From the NCBI RefSeq assembly GCF_900113045.1, contig NZ_FONY01000033.1, forward strand, positions 1 through 62,138: 62,138 bases of DNA, read 5' to 3'. The stretch comes from Thermoflexibacter ruber (GTDB lineage: Bacteria; Bacteroidota; Bacteroidia; Cytophagales; Thermoflexibacteraceae). A program made the translations under genes and the position numbers. Shown here piece after piece: positions 46,758-55,612 of the stretch (within the stretch, counting starts at the first letter, position 1; every line of letters begins with the position of its first letter). The notes beneath the pieces are model-generated. The model was given only the letters and a program-made list of their open reading frames with translations. It ran no database searches and was not told where the DNA came from.

Positions 46758-47123
46758 TTACTCAAATAGCATAATGAAGGTTTCTATTACATAAATTAAG
46801 CCCAAAAGTAGTAACATTCCTACTGCAAAAATAAAAGGAGAGATACTGATATAGAATGATTTACGATATTTTTCTTGTTTGTATACTTTCCACGTTTGAA
46901 AAATAGACCAGATGGTAATGATAGGAAAACCTATTCCCCCAATAGCCCAAGTCATATTCCAAGCAATATTTTCCCCACCACTTGTATAAATCTGTATAGG
47001 TTTGATTATCAAGGCAAAAAATCCAAAAAATAAAGTAGCGGGAACAAATAGCCCCAACATGATATTGATAACTACTAAGGCAGGTTTAATTTCTTTATTA
47101 AAAAAAGGATGTTCTTCTTCCAT
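46758..47123 (-). CDS. Small three-helix membrane protein
   Basis: 121 residues with three predicted membrane helices (about 14-40, 54-76, 91-118). The N-terminus MEEEHPFFNKEIKPA is acidic. I do not recognise a family. It lies 22 bases downstream of the His-rich membrane protein gene on the same strand, so the pair is probably an operon and it may act with that protein. Its stop is four bases from the convergent gene. Confidence 0.6.
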   Translation of the reverse strand: MEEEHPFFNKEIKPALVVINIMLGLFVPATLFFGFFALIIKPIQIYTSGGENIAWNMTWAIGGIGFPIITIWSIFQTWKVYKQEKYRKSFYISISPFIFAVGMLLLLGLIYVIETFIMLFE

Positions 47124-47145
47124 GTATTAAATTTTTGATGTAAAC

Positions 47146-48777
47146 TTAATCTACTTTGGCATCAAATATACCTGTTAGGATTCTGCCATTGCGTTTTACC
47201 TGCACCCATATCCGATAGTTGCCTGCTTTGGGAAAAGTATAAGGGAAAGAAACACTTGCATGGTCTTGGTGCAAAGAATCTTGAGCAGTGTGCCTCATGC
47301 TGGTCATAAAATACTCGTTCCTCTTATCTTCACTCAGCGTTTCCAAATAAGTCAAAAACTTATCAATGCTGTCTTTGAAAACTTTGCTATTAGGGAATTG
47401 GGTAGTAAACTTTTTGTCATCTGTATTGATGCGTGCTTGCAAAATTTGCTGTGCGGCTGAGGAGTAACTGCCCGTTGGGTGTAGGTGAATATACACCGTT
47501 CCGTCATCTTTGACTACGGCGGCGTGTCCCATCATACCTAAGTACGGTTCTAATTGGGTTTTTTGTCCTTGTGGAGCTTGCACAGAAAATTTCAAAGGGT
47601 ACAGTTTTCCTGCCTCTAACTTAGGATTCTCTTGCCAAATGATGGAAGAACTGTCTTGCAAATAGGTTTTTACACCGGGACTACCGCAAATCGTTATGCT
47701 CTCGCTTGTTAGGATAGGAGATGTAGCGTTCAGAGGATTGGTAATCACGTAAGTATCATCTTGGTCTGTATTTTTTTCTGCATAGGAGTTTGCCGACAAC
47801 CTTTTACTTTCGCTTTCAGATATTTCCACAGTATCTGTAATTGTGTGTGTTTGACCGGGATAGCGAACTATATCTGCATAGACCAAATATTTTCCTGCGG
47901 GGAGTGGCGGTAAAATGCTCTCAAAGGTTAGCGTATCCTTGCGAACAGGGTGCAAGTGCGCAAAAGCGTCCATAGTCCCCTGCCTGACTAAGAATAGGTG
48001 CATGAGTTTTCCATGGTCAGGAATGAGATAACTTGTCCACCTATTTCTTACGGAGTTCGAGTCTATTTTAAACTCTAAAATGAGTTGGTCATCAACTTGT
48101 TTAATTTTGGAATCAGCTTCATAGGGCTTATACATAAATCTTTGATAGTTTGATGCCCAGCTATCCCACCAGGATTTCCCACCCCAAAGGATTAGAAGGA
48201 GAACTACTCCTGATACAGTCATACCGACTATTCGCTTTCTTCTTAGCTTTGCCGTAAGTTCTTCATTAGGAGCAACTAAGCCATCGCTCATACTTGCCCC
48301 TATGATAGTAGCCATGAGCACAAATAGCAATGCTCCTAAACCAGCTAAAACCCAGCCTAAACCTGCGTCCATAGTTTTTTTTGCAGTAGAAACCGCAACT
48401 AAAGGAACTATTACCTTTTCTTTGCCTAAACTTCCCTTTATCTCTACAGCGATGCTTGTTGTACCTGGTTCCATAAGCCAAACCTGTCCCTCATAAGTAT
48501 TGGCTTGAGTGGGTAAAGCCTCATCTACTTTGGGGGCACCTTTCTCCCCTGCATACCAATACACAGGGAAAAGTGTAATTTTCTGAATTTCGCCTGACTC
48601 TACAATAACACTTACTTTGGCAATCCCTGGAATTACATCAGGAGGCAAAACATTAACCAGTACTTTATATTTTCCCGCCATACCTTCATAGATGACACTT
48701 GGACTACCTATGTGGGCATGGACAAAATGAACGCTAATCAAGAAAAGAAAGTAAAATAGTATTATAATTTTATTCAT
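47146..48777 (-). CDS. Membrane-anchored protein with repeated HLHP motifs, possibly metal-handling
   Basis: 543 residues from ATG 48777 (an in-frame ATG lies 12 bases upstream). A signal peptide (about 1-22, VHAHIG) and a membrane helix (about 141-163) plus another (about 184-205) frame a first periplasmic domain. The larger C-terminal part contains two similar His-rich segments: MHLFLVRQGTMDAFAHLHPV (about 265-285) and GHAAVVKDDGTVYIHLHPTG (about 425-445). Such HLHP-containing beta domains are found in copper-related and YtkA/FixH-like proteins. With heme A genes close by, a role in copper delivery or oxidase maturation is reasonable but unproven. Confidence 0.6.
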   Translation of the reverse strand: MNKIIILFYFLFLISVHFVHAHIGSPSVIYEGMAGKYKVLVNVLPPDVIPGIAKVSVIVESGEIQKITLFPVYWYAGEKGAPKVDEALPTQANTYEGQVWLMEPGTTSIAVEIKGSLGKEKVIVPLVAVSTAKKTMDAGLGWVLAGLGALLFVLMATIIGASMSDGLVAPNEELTAKLRRKRIVGMTVSGVVLLLILWGGKSWWDSWASNYQRFMYKPYEADSKIKQVDDQLILEFKIDSNSVRNRWTSYLIPDHGKLMHLFLVRQGTMDAFAHLHPVRKDTLTFESILPPLPAGKYLVYADIVRYPGQTHTITDTVEISESESKRLSANSYAEKNTDQDDTYVITNPLNATSPILTSESITICGSPGVKTYLQDSSSIIWQENPKLEAGKLYPLKFSVQAPQGQKTQLEPYLGMMGHAAVVKDDGTVYIHLHPTGSYSSAAQQILQARINTDDKKFTTQFPNSKVFKDSIDKFLTYLETLSEDKRNEYFMTSMRHTAQDSLHQDHASVSFPYTFPKAGNYRIWVQVKRNGRILTGIFDAKVD

Positions 48778-48806
48778 AAGAAAATCCATGATTAAGATGT
48801 GTGAAT

Positions 48807-49946
48807 TTACAAAGAATCCCTTTTCTGCAACTGTTGCAACTGTTCTTCTTTTTGCTTGCGAAGTAAATCTAACATATATTGAGGAGATTTCTTGTACTCT
48901 TCGTATTCTATTTTTCGTACTACTCGCCTGATGTCTGCCGCAATCTGCTCATTCTCTTTGTCCATAAGTTGCGCCCTCTGGTAATGCCTAAGAGCATCTG
49001 TAAGTTGTTTGAGATGATACTCATAAATAGCAGCAAGGAGGTAATGCCCTTGTTCTATGTCAGGTTTTTGCACTAATACTTTACTGAGGTATTGCTCTGC
49101 TTTTACGTAGTTTTTTTTGTTTACGCAGTAAAGTCCTAACTGATAGCCTGCCTGCCATATCGTAGCGTCTAAGTCAAATGCTTGGCTGTAAAGCACCATA
49201 GCAGAGTCAATACTTTTCAAATTCCACAAGGCTCGCCCGTGGGCATAGTAAAAATAAGCGTCTTTCTCGCAGTTTCTGATTGCTTCTGAGGTATAGCGCA
49301 AGGCTATCTTATAAGCTCCATAGTTATTGTACAAGTCTATCAAAGCACGATAGGCTTCTTTGTAATCTTTTTTTAACTCTATTGCTTTGTTGAGGTAACT
49401 TACCGCATTGGTAGTGTCTTGAGTTTGAAAGTAAGTAAGTCCACGATAGTAATGCACTTCAGCTAAGTTGGGTAATATTTCCTGAACTTTCCCAAGATAA
49501 GTCATCGCCTTAGAAAAATCTTTGGCATGGTAATACATTTTTCCCATGAGCATATCCGCCTCTATTTGCACAAAGCCCTTTTCTTCAGCTTTTTTGACGG
49601 AGGTAAGTGCCTTGTCATATTCTTCTTTTATTTCGTGAGTTTTGGCTTTTACAAAATAATATTCTGCTTTATTAGAATCTAAGGCTATGGCTTGGTCGAT
49701 GTCCCTCTGTGCCAGATTTTCTTTTTTTGCTTCTAAGTTTAGCACCGCTCTGCGAAAGTAATAATCTGCTACATTAGGGTAGTCCTCAATGACTTCGTTC
49801 ATGTAGCTGATTTGCTTTGCCAGTCTCTCTTCCTCTTGAGTAGGCAGAGGGGCTGCCTGCTCTTGCGTTTGTGGTTGGCAAGAGGTAAGGAGTAAATATG
49901 AAATATGAATTAAGACGATGAATTTTACAAGTTTTTTCAAAGCCAT
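48807..49946 (-). CDS. TPR lipoprotein
   Basis: 379 residues from ATG 49946 (MALKKLVKFIVLIHISYLLL), with a lipobox ending in LLTSC. A TTG further upstream is less likely. About eight tetratricopeptide repeats fill the rest, for example PNLAEVHYYRGLTYFQTQDT and ATIWQAGYQLGLYCVNKKNY. These form a superhelical binding surface, probably a scaffold facing the periplasm. It ends 29 bases before the His-rich membrane protein start, so it may lead that operon. It is divergent from ctaA. Confidence 0.85.
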   Translation of the reverse strand: MALKKLVKFIVLIHISYLLLTSCQPQTQEQAAPLPTQEEERLAKQISYMNEVIEDYPNVADYYFRRAVLNLEAKKENLAQRDIDQAIALDSNKAEYYFVKAKTHEIKEEYDKALTSVKKAEEKGFVQIEADMLMGKMYYHAKDFSKAMTYLGKVQEILPNLAEVHYYRGLTYFQTQDTTNAVSYLNKAIELKKDYKEAYRALIDLYNNYGAYKIALRYTSEAIRNCEKDAYFYYAHGRALWNLKSIDSAMVLYSQAFDLDATIWQAGYQLGLYCVNKKNYVKAEQYLSKVLVQKPDIEQGHYLLAAIYEYHLKQLTDALRHYQRAQLMDKENEQIAADIRRVVRKIEYEEYKKSPQYMLDLLRKQKEEQLQQLQKRDSL

Positions 49947-50055
49947 AGCTACCAATTTTACTGCTAAGATAGCAAAGTTTTCTGTATCTATTACAATTTT
50001 TTTTAAAGGCAAAACTTCTTTTCTATACGGTGAGTTTATTGAATGTAAATTTTAG

Positions 50056-50063
50056 TATCTTTG
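50056..50063 (+). promoter_or_regulatory. Candidate -7 box for ctaA
   Basis: TATCTTTG fits TAnnTTTG, with TTG 14 bases upstream. It overlaps the TTG at 50061, so that codon is unlikely to be the start of ctaA; the ATG at 50082 lies 18 bases after the box. Confidence 0.45.
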
Positions 50064-50081
50064 CGACCAAATAACGACACT

Positions 50082-51065
50082 ATGCACAATACTTATCGCA
50101 AATTTGGAATCATTACGATTGTAGCGGTGTACTTACTCATTTTAGTAGGTGGAATAGTTCGTAGCACGGGGGCAGGCATGGGCTGTCCTGACTGGCCTCG
50201 GTGTTTTGGGCAGTGGATCCCCCCTACCGACATTAGCCAACTACCAGCTAACTACAAAGAAGTCTTTAAAGTACAAGGGAAGGAAATTGCTGATTTTGAT
50301 GCTTTTAAAACTTGGGTAGAATACGTAAACCGTCTTATTGGAGTATTAATTGGCTTATTCATTTTCATTACTTTTGTTTTATCTTTTGCTTTTTTCAAGA
50401 AAGATAGATTGGTTTTTTATCTATCGTTTTTGTCTTTCTTCTTAGTGGGTTTCCAAGGTTGGTTAGGCTCGGTCGTGGTGGCTACTAACTTGAAGCCTGT
50501 TACCATCACGCTGCACATGATTTTGGCTTTAGTCATAGTAAATCTGCTTATCTACACTGTTACAAGGTCTTATAATACCGTTTTTCATACAGAGCAGGTT
50601 ACAAAAAAAGGATTACTGAACACAATTTTCATTATCTGCATGGGGCTGATGTTAGTGCAAATCGTATTAGGAACGCAAGTACGAGAAACGATTGATGAAA
50701 TCTCAGCATCTTTAAACTACACAATGCGAGATACTTGGATAGAAAAAATGGGGCTAAGTTTTTACATACATCGTTCATTTTCCCTGCTTATTTTAGCACT
50801 GCATATTTATCTGTTGTATATCTTGAAAAGAAATGTGCAAGCACAAAGCAGGCTAACGGCTTGGACAAATATTTTGGTGATTTTGATAGTAGCGGAAATT
50901 ACAAGCGGGGCAGTAATGGCATATTTTGCTATTCCTGCGGTTATGCAACCTGTGCATTTATTGCTTGGTTCGCTCATTATTGGAGTACAGTTTTTGGCTT
51001 TGCTAATGATAAATTATCAGCGTGTTTTCAAATCTCAAATAGAGGAAGTGCCTGTGTTGATTTGA
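50082..51065 (+). CDS. ctaA: Heme A synthase CtaA (COX15 family)
   Basis: 327 residues from ATG 50082. Eight membrane helices are seen. VGGIVRSTGAGMGCPDWPRC is the signature of the family, with the Cys residue in the first loop, and Glu in WVEYVNRLIGVLIGL. The paired heme ligands lie in ITLHMILAL, YIHRSFSL, LALHIYL and QPVHLLLGSL. It oxidises heme O to heme A for cytochrome c oxidase. The Uma2-type gene and ctaB follow on the same strand. Confidence 0.93.
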   Translation: MHNTYRKFGIITIVAVYLLILVGGIVRSTGAGMGCPDWPRCFGQWIPPTDISQLPANYKEVFKVQGKEIADFDAFKTWVEYVNRLIGVLIGLFIFITFVLSFAFFKKDRLVFYLSFLSFFLVGFQGWLGSVVVATNLKPVTITLHMILALVIVNLLIYTVTRSYNTVFHTEQVTKKGLLNTIFIICMGLMLVQIVLGTQVRETIDEISASLNYTMRDTWIEKMGLSFYIHRSFSLLILALHIYLLYILKRNVQAQSRLTAWTNILVILIVAEITSGAVMAYFAIPAVMQPVHLLLGSLIIGVQFLALLMINYQRVFKSQIEEVPVLI

Positions 51066-51131
51066 GAAAATCAGCCTATTATGACAATTAAATTTTATAT
51101 TATACGTTTAAAATCTTTTTTTGTTTAATCA

Positions 51132-51719
51132 ATGTCAAGCATAGCAACTAAAATATCGGTAGAAGAATACTTGCAACAAGAGGCGAAAGCCAAGTTTAAA
51201 AGTGAATATCACGGAGGCAAGGTAGTAGCTATGGCTGGGGCTAACTTTAATCATAACATATTGGTTAGTAATATTATAGGGCTGTTGTGGCAATGTATGC
51301 AAAAAGAAGATTGTTTCGTGCTTCCGAGTGATATGCTTTTAGCTTTACCTGAATGTGACAAGTTTGTTTATCCTGATGTAACGATTGTTTGTGAAGAAGC
51401 AAAATTCACTGAACAAAGATATGGCTTAGATGTTCTTGTCAATCCAAACATTATTATAGAGGTGCTTTCAGACAGTACAGAACTATATGACCGCTCTGAC
51501 AAGTTTCGCTGTTACAAGACTTTACCAAGTTTAAAGCAGTATGTATTGGTTGCATCCGAGGAAATGTTAGTAGAAAGTTATGAGCGTACAGAGGATAATT
51601 TTTGGTTACTTCAATCAGAAGAAGACGCACATAAATCTATCAAAATCGGAAAATGTGATATGTTGTTGTCTAATATTTACAGAAAAGTAGGTTTTGGCAC
51701 TCAAAATAAAAAGAAATAA
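51132..51719 (+). CDS. Uma2 family (DUF820) restriction-like nuclease
   Basis: 195 residues. The start MSSIATKISVEEYLQQEAKA and the signature SEYHGGKVVAMAGANFNHN are typical of the Uma2 family. The PD-(D/E)XK-like residues are visible in VYPDVTIVCEE (Asp) and PNIIIEVLSDSTELYDRSDK (Glu), then LKQYVLVASEE. Family members are common in cyanobacteria and some Bacteroidota, often as solitary genes; function is largely unknown. Here it lies between ctaA and ctaB and overlaps the ctaB start by one base (TAATG), as though co-transcribed with them. Confidence 0.85.
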   Translation: MSSIATKISVEEYLQQEAKAKFKSEYHGGKVVAMAGANFNHNILVSNIIGLLWQCMQKEDCFVLPSDMLLALPECDKFVYPDVTIVCEEAKFTEQRYGLDVLVNPNIIIEVLSDSTELYDRSDKFRCYKTLPSLKQYVLVASEEMLVESYERTEDNFWLLQSEEDAHKSIKIGKCDMLLSNIYRKVGFGTQNKKK

Positions 51720-52645
51720 TGACCAATAATTTTAACCGTTCTTCATCTCACGACTCGGTGCATGAATCTGCCCTGAGCTTAAATTCTTTGGCTTTGAAAG
51801 CAAAACAGTATCAAATTCTTTTAAAATTTCGCCTTACTGCCTTAGTCATTTTTTCTGGCATCTTTGGCTACTTATTGGCAGGAAATGGCACTATCAATTG
51901 GGCAAGTTTTATAGCCTTCATCATAGGCAGTTTTCTCATTACAGGCTCAGCCAACACTATCAATCAAATCATTGAAAAAGAAACAGATAAGCTGATGAAA
52001 CGCACTGCCAACCGCCCTTTGCCTACAGGAAGATTAAGCATTTCTGAAGCCACTACTTTTGCCATTTTGCTGGCTTTGGTAGGTACGGTACTCATGGTAA
52101 GTTTTGTCAATGTACTTGCCGCTTGCTTGAGTCTGTTTTCTTTGATTTTGTACGCTTTTGTCTATACTCCACTCAAACCCAAAACACCTTTTGCTGTTTT
52201 AGTCGGGGCGTTCCCTGGTGCCTTGCCTCCCCTTATCGGTTGGGTAGCGATGACAGGGAATATCTCCATAGAAGCAATGCTTATTTTTTCTATCCAATTT
52301 GTTTGGCAGTTCCCTCATTTCTGGGCAATAGCATGGGTAGCGAATGATGAATATGCTAAGGCAGGTTTTAAACTTTTGCCTTCTGAAGGAGGTCGCAATT
52401 TCAACAGTGCTTTCCAAATTATGATTTATACTATGTTTTTGATTCCTTTGGGGATTTTACCTGCTCGTTTTGGCATGGTGGGCATCGGTTCAGCTATCGT
52501 AGCTACTATTTGTGGGATTTTATTTCTGTTCCAAACCTTTTATTTGCTCAAAGAAGGTACGAATAAGGCGGCACTGAGGCTGATGTTTGGCTCGTTTTTT
52601 TATCTCCCTATCGTGCAAATTGCCTACTTGATAGATAAGTTATAA
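51719..52645 (+). CDS. ctaB: Protoheme IX farnesyltransferase (heme O synthase)
   Basis: 308 residues with about nine membrane helices. The prenyltransferase motif is NTINQIIEKETDKLMKRTAN followed by RPLPTGRLS, and the second Asp-containing region YTPLKPKT/GAFPGALPPLIGW. HFWAIAWVANDEYAKAGFKLLPSEGG is typical of CtaB. It makes heme O, the substrate of CtaA. Its ATG overlaps the stop of the Uma2-type gene. Confidence 0.93.
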   Translation: MTNNFNRSSSHDSVHESALSLNSLALKAKQYQILLKFRLTALVIFSGIFGYLLAGNGTINWASFIAFIIGSFLITGSANTINQIIEKETDKLMKRTANRPLPTGRLSISEATTFAILLALVGTVLMVSFVNVLAACLSLFSLILYAFVYTPLKPKTPFAVLVGAFPGALPPLIGWVAMTGNISIEAMLIFSIQFVWQFPHFWAIAWVANDEYAKAGFKLLPSEGGRNFNSAFQIMIYTMFLIPLGILPARFGMVGIGSAIVATICGILFLFQTFYLLKEGTNKAALRLMFGSFFYLPIVQIAYLIDKL

Positions 52646-52649
52646 GTAA

Positions 52650-53579
52650 TTGAAAAAGATACTTTTGTACCTCAAATTGCACCTTTCTGAACATTGGGAA
52701 TATGGTTGGGAAGGTGTAGCTTTTTTAGTAGGTTTCCCTATTTTTGTTTTTACTTGCTTATTTTACAATTTTGCTACTGACCTCGATATTTACTTTCACG
52801 GCTCTCCTTTTCAGTGGTGGTTCAAAGCATTTTTTTATGTTTTCCCATTTTTCACTGTTACTTTCTCATATCTCTTTCTTTTTAAAAAACAAGCAATACT
52901 AAAAAAGCCTGATTTTTGGTTGCTCTGCCTGCTGATAGTTTTTATCTTATTTTTAAATCAATATGCCTCTCTTTTTGATGCTAATAGCTTTGATTCCGCT
53001 TTGCGTTATTTTTTCAAAAAGTTGTTTTTCAATATAGATTGTTGTATTTTTTACCTTTTACTTCCTCTAAGTTATTGGTTTTTAGTACATAAAAAATCAA
53101 ATCCTGAATTTCGGTTTTATGGAATGAGCAAGGAAGGTTTCGAGTACCAAACCTATTTATTCATGCTTTTGGTGATGTTGCCTTTGCTGTATGGGGTTTC
53201 TTTTCGTTCTGATTTTTTAGAAACCTACCCGCGCTACAAAGCAGGCATGGCAGAACATTTTTGGGATATTTCTCCTTTTTGGACGATAAGTGCCTATGAA
53301 TTAAGCTATTCTATGCAGTTTGTATGCTTAGAAATCTTCTTCAGAGGCTTCATAGTCATGGCATTAGCCAGATACTTAGGGAGTGGCTCGGTTTGGGTCA
53401 TGGTAGCTGTTTATGTTTTTATCCACTTCAATAAGCCTATGTTTGAGGCAATAGGCTCTTTCTTTGGAGGCTACATTTTAGGTGTCATTGCCTACTACTC
53501 AAGGAGTATCTACGGCGGAATGTTCATACACATTGGGGTAGCTTTGGCTATGGAGTTTTTTGCTTTTTTGCAGCAGTAA
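52650..53579 (+). CDS. CPBP-family intramembrane protease-like protein
   Basis: 309 residues starting at a TTG (MKKILLYLKLHLSEHWEYGW); no ATG lies near. About eight membrane helices. The CPBP/Abi motifs are present: motif 1 as LEIFFRGFIVMAL (Glu and Arg), motif 2 as VYVFIHFNKP (His), and motif 3 around GGYILGVIAYYSRSIYGGMFIH (His). The double Glu of the family's EExxxR motif is reduced to one Glu here. It may cleave a membrane substrate such as a prenylated peptide. It starts four bases after ctaB, so it is in the heme A operon. A palindrome follows. Confidence 0.8.
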   Translation: MKKILLYLKLHLSEHWEYGWEGVAFLVGFPIFVFTCLFYNFATDLDIYFHGSPFQWWFKAFFYVFPFFTVTFSYLFLFKKQAILKKPDFWLLCLLIVFILFLNQYASLFDANSFDSALRYFFKKLFFNIDCCIFYLLLPLSYWFLVHKKSNPEFRFYGMSKEGFEYQTYLFMLLVMLPLLYGVSFRSDFLETYPRYKAGMAEHFWDISPFWTISAYELSYSMQFVCLEIFFRGFIVMALARYLGSGSVWVMVAVYVFIHFNKPMFEAIGSFFGGYILGVIAYYSRSIYGGMFIHIGVALAMEFFAFLQQ

Positions 53580-53610
53580 AGTGAATATCCTCAAAAGAGT
53601 ATAATCTTTT

Positions 53611-53643
53611 ACAGCTGACAGGTTTGCGAAACCTGTCAGCTGT
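53611..53643. terminator. Strong palindrome between convergent genes
   Basis: A perfect 15-base stem (acagctgacaggttt and aaacctgtcagctgt) with a 3-base loop lies between the CPBP-like gene and the convergent zinc-ribbon gene. Its inner 10 bases equal the stem at 15737-15769. It probably terminates both directions; no long T-run is present. Confidence 0.6.
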
Positions 53644-53701
53644 GAGTATAGTTGCGATTCAATTTAGAAAATCAGAATTAAAATCAATTTATATCTAAAA
53701 A

Positions 53702-54826
53702 TTAAAACTTTATTTCACCTGTAAAATACAAATAGGCAAAAATTGCCGCTAAAGCTGCTAAGATAGCCAGAGTAATCTTAATCCAGCTATAAGGTCTTTC
53801 GCCCTGAACTTCGCCTGTACGTGCATTGACCAAGAATCTATATACTTTATCATTGTATTTGTAAGAACTAATCCAAATAGGCAGGAGAATATGCTTAAAC
53901 GTAATATTATCATATTCGGTATTTAAGGAGTGAATACGCTGATGGTCGCCTCCAATTTTCCTACGTACTGCTTCACGAATAGCACCGTCCATAATACCTT
54001 TGGCATACTCAAATCCTTGCTCTAATTCTATTTGGTACGCCTCTGTTTGAAAACCGCTCAAAAACTGCTCATCATACGGTACTAATTTTTCTAAATCCCA
54101 AGGTTCTAAGGCTTGGGCATAGCTTCTTGGCAAGGAGTTGCTGGCAACTACTAACACATCATCAAAATTTTTATACACACTCCCCGATACATAGTGCCAT
54201 CTTGTTTTTATCACTGCTCTTGTTTGCCTATTGCCGTTGCTATCTGTATAGGTTTCCGTTTCTGTATAGTTATCTCCTCTTTCACCTGTATAAGTACTAT
54301 AAGTATTGGAATCATACGTCCAATAGGGTATATACATTCCTTTCAGTGCCTCTGTATGGCGAGCAATACGAGAAAGGTTATTAGGTGCAAACCAAAGAGA
54401 ATTTAGCCATTTCTTGAATAAGTCGACTGCTTTCTTATGGTCTATGAAAAAGGGAAGCAATGCTTTGGGCTTAATAAGGGAGGATATACTTTGTTTGTCT
54501 AAAATCAAACTTGTGCCACAAAAAGCACATTCATCTGAGGTAACATTGGGTTTAAGCGTAGAAACTGCTCCACACCCAGGGCATTTTACCGTAGCTACTT
54601 CTATCTTTTGTCCTTTGCCTTTGTTATGTTTTAAAAAAGAAAGATAATCTATCTCTTGAATAGCCTCGAGGATTACCTCTTTTGGCTTTTGTTCTATTTT
54701 ATTATGCACACCACAATACGGGCAAGCAATAGCATCAGTACCCGGTGCAAACTTTAAAATTGCCCCACAGTTAGTACAAGAGAGTTGTTGGTTTACGCGG
54801 TGCTTAGGTTCAGAAAACTCTTCCAT
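53702..54826 (-). CDS. Membrane protein with two TFIIB-type zinc ribbons
   Basis: 374 residues. Two zinc ribbons stand at the N-terminus: CTNCGAILKFAPGTDAIACP-YC (about 17-38) and CPGCGAVSTLKPNVTSDECA-FC (about 77-100). A soluble middle domain (about 120-335) has WFAPNNLSRIARHTEALKGM and a YIPYWTYDSNTYSTYTGERG segment. One membrane helix is near the end (about 350-368). This layout is shared by conserved bacterial proteins of unknown function. The ribbons suggest binding to nucleic acid or protein. Confidence 0.85.
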   Translation of the reverse strand: MEEFSEPKHRVNQQLSCTNCGAILKFAPGTDAIACPYCGVHNKIEQKPKEVILEAIQEIDYLSFLKHNKGKGQKIEVATVKCPGCGAVSTLKPNVTSDECAFCGTSLILDKQSISSLIKPKALLPFFIDHKKAVDLFKKWLNSLWFAPNNLSRIARHTEALKGMYIPYWTYDSNTYSTYTGERGDNYTETETYTDSNGNRQTRAVIKTRWHYVSGSVYKNFDDVLVVASNSLPRSYAQALEPWDLEKLVPYDEQFLSGFQTEAYQIELEQGFEYAKGIMDGAIREAVRRKIGGDHQRIHSLNTEYDNITFKHILLPIWISSYKYNDKVYRFLVNARTGEVQGERPYSWIKITLAILAALAAIFAYLYFTGEIKF

Positions 54827-54970
54827 AGTATAGGACTTTGTTAGTTAGAACATAAAATTAGTATTATTCTTGAAAACTAAGCCACCTATTTCAAATTTTT
54901 AATAAAGATAGCGTTGCCAATCATTAGAATTTTAGCAACGCTATAAGTTTTGCTTTACAAAATTATACCT

Positions 54971-55612
54971 CTATCCTTTTTTAGGCAAAGTCCCAAATAC
55001 CCAGTCCCACAATGGAGAAGAAACACCAAAAGCTACGTCATCATCTTTATAATGGTGAATGCTGTGATTTATCCATAAAATACGAAGAAAATTCTTAGGC
55101 GGAGGAAAAGCATGAACTATATAATGCACTCCTAAGTAGCTTCCGTACCCTAAACCAAAACCTGCGGTAAATCCGAAAGCATATTCGCCCATGATTAGAT
55201 AAAATAGCCCAAATAACAAACTAATAATAGTAGCACTTAGTACTGGTGGCATTGCTAATCTATCTTTGTCTTTGGGGTACTCGTGGTGAACTCCATGAAA
55301 TTTATACTGAATATCTGCTTTGACAGGAGTATCAGGAAGCATGTGAAAAACGTAACGATGCACCAAATACTCTACTAAGGTAAATACTAAAATACCAACT
55401 AAAAAAGGTAGCACAATAGATAGTAATGTCAATTCCTTAAATACAGCCCCGTAGTATATTAAAGCAATAGCGAAAGTAGTAAAAATACCAATAGGGACTA
55501 AGATGTGTGTACGAGTTAGCCTCTCTAAAAATGAATTTTCAAATAGCTGTTTGCGACCATTGTGTTTCGGTGAAACTGGCATAGGTTTCACATAAGAAGA
55601 TGCTTGTTCCAT
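54971..55612 (-). CDS. Fatty acid hydroxylase (FA2H-like)
   Basis: 213 residues with four membrane helices. The di-iron histidine motifs of fatty acid 2-hydroxylases are present in order: HRYVFHMLPD, HGVHHEYPKDKDRLAMP, HYIVHAF and NHSIHHYKDDDVAFG. HEYPKDKDRLAMPP and the short length match FA2H/Scs7-like enzymes. They hydroxylate fatty acyl chains, often of sphingolipids or other ceramide-like lipids found in Bacteroidota. No sphingolipid synthase is beside it. The gene stands alone. Confidence 0.88.
   Translation of the reverse strand: MEQASSYVKPMPVSPKHNGRKQLFENSFLERLTRTHILVPIGIFTTFAIALIYYGAVFKELTLLSIVLPFLVGILVFTLVEYLVHRYVFHMLPDTPVKADIQYKFHGVHHEYPKDKDRLAMPPVLSATIISLLFGLFYLIMGEYAFGFTAGFGLGYGSYLGVHYIVHAFPPPKNFLRILWINHSIHHYKDDDVAFGVSSPLWDWVFGTLPKKG

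Noticed and set aside
50061-50081. TTG at 50061 as start of ctaA
   Set aside because: It overlaps the candidate -7 box; the ATG at 50082 gives the normal CtaA N-terminus.
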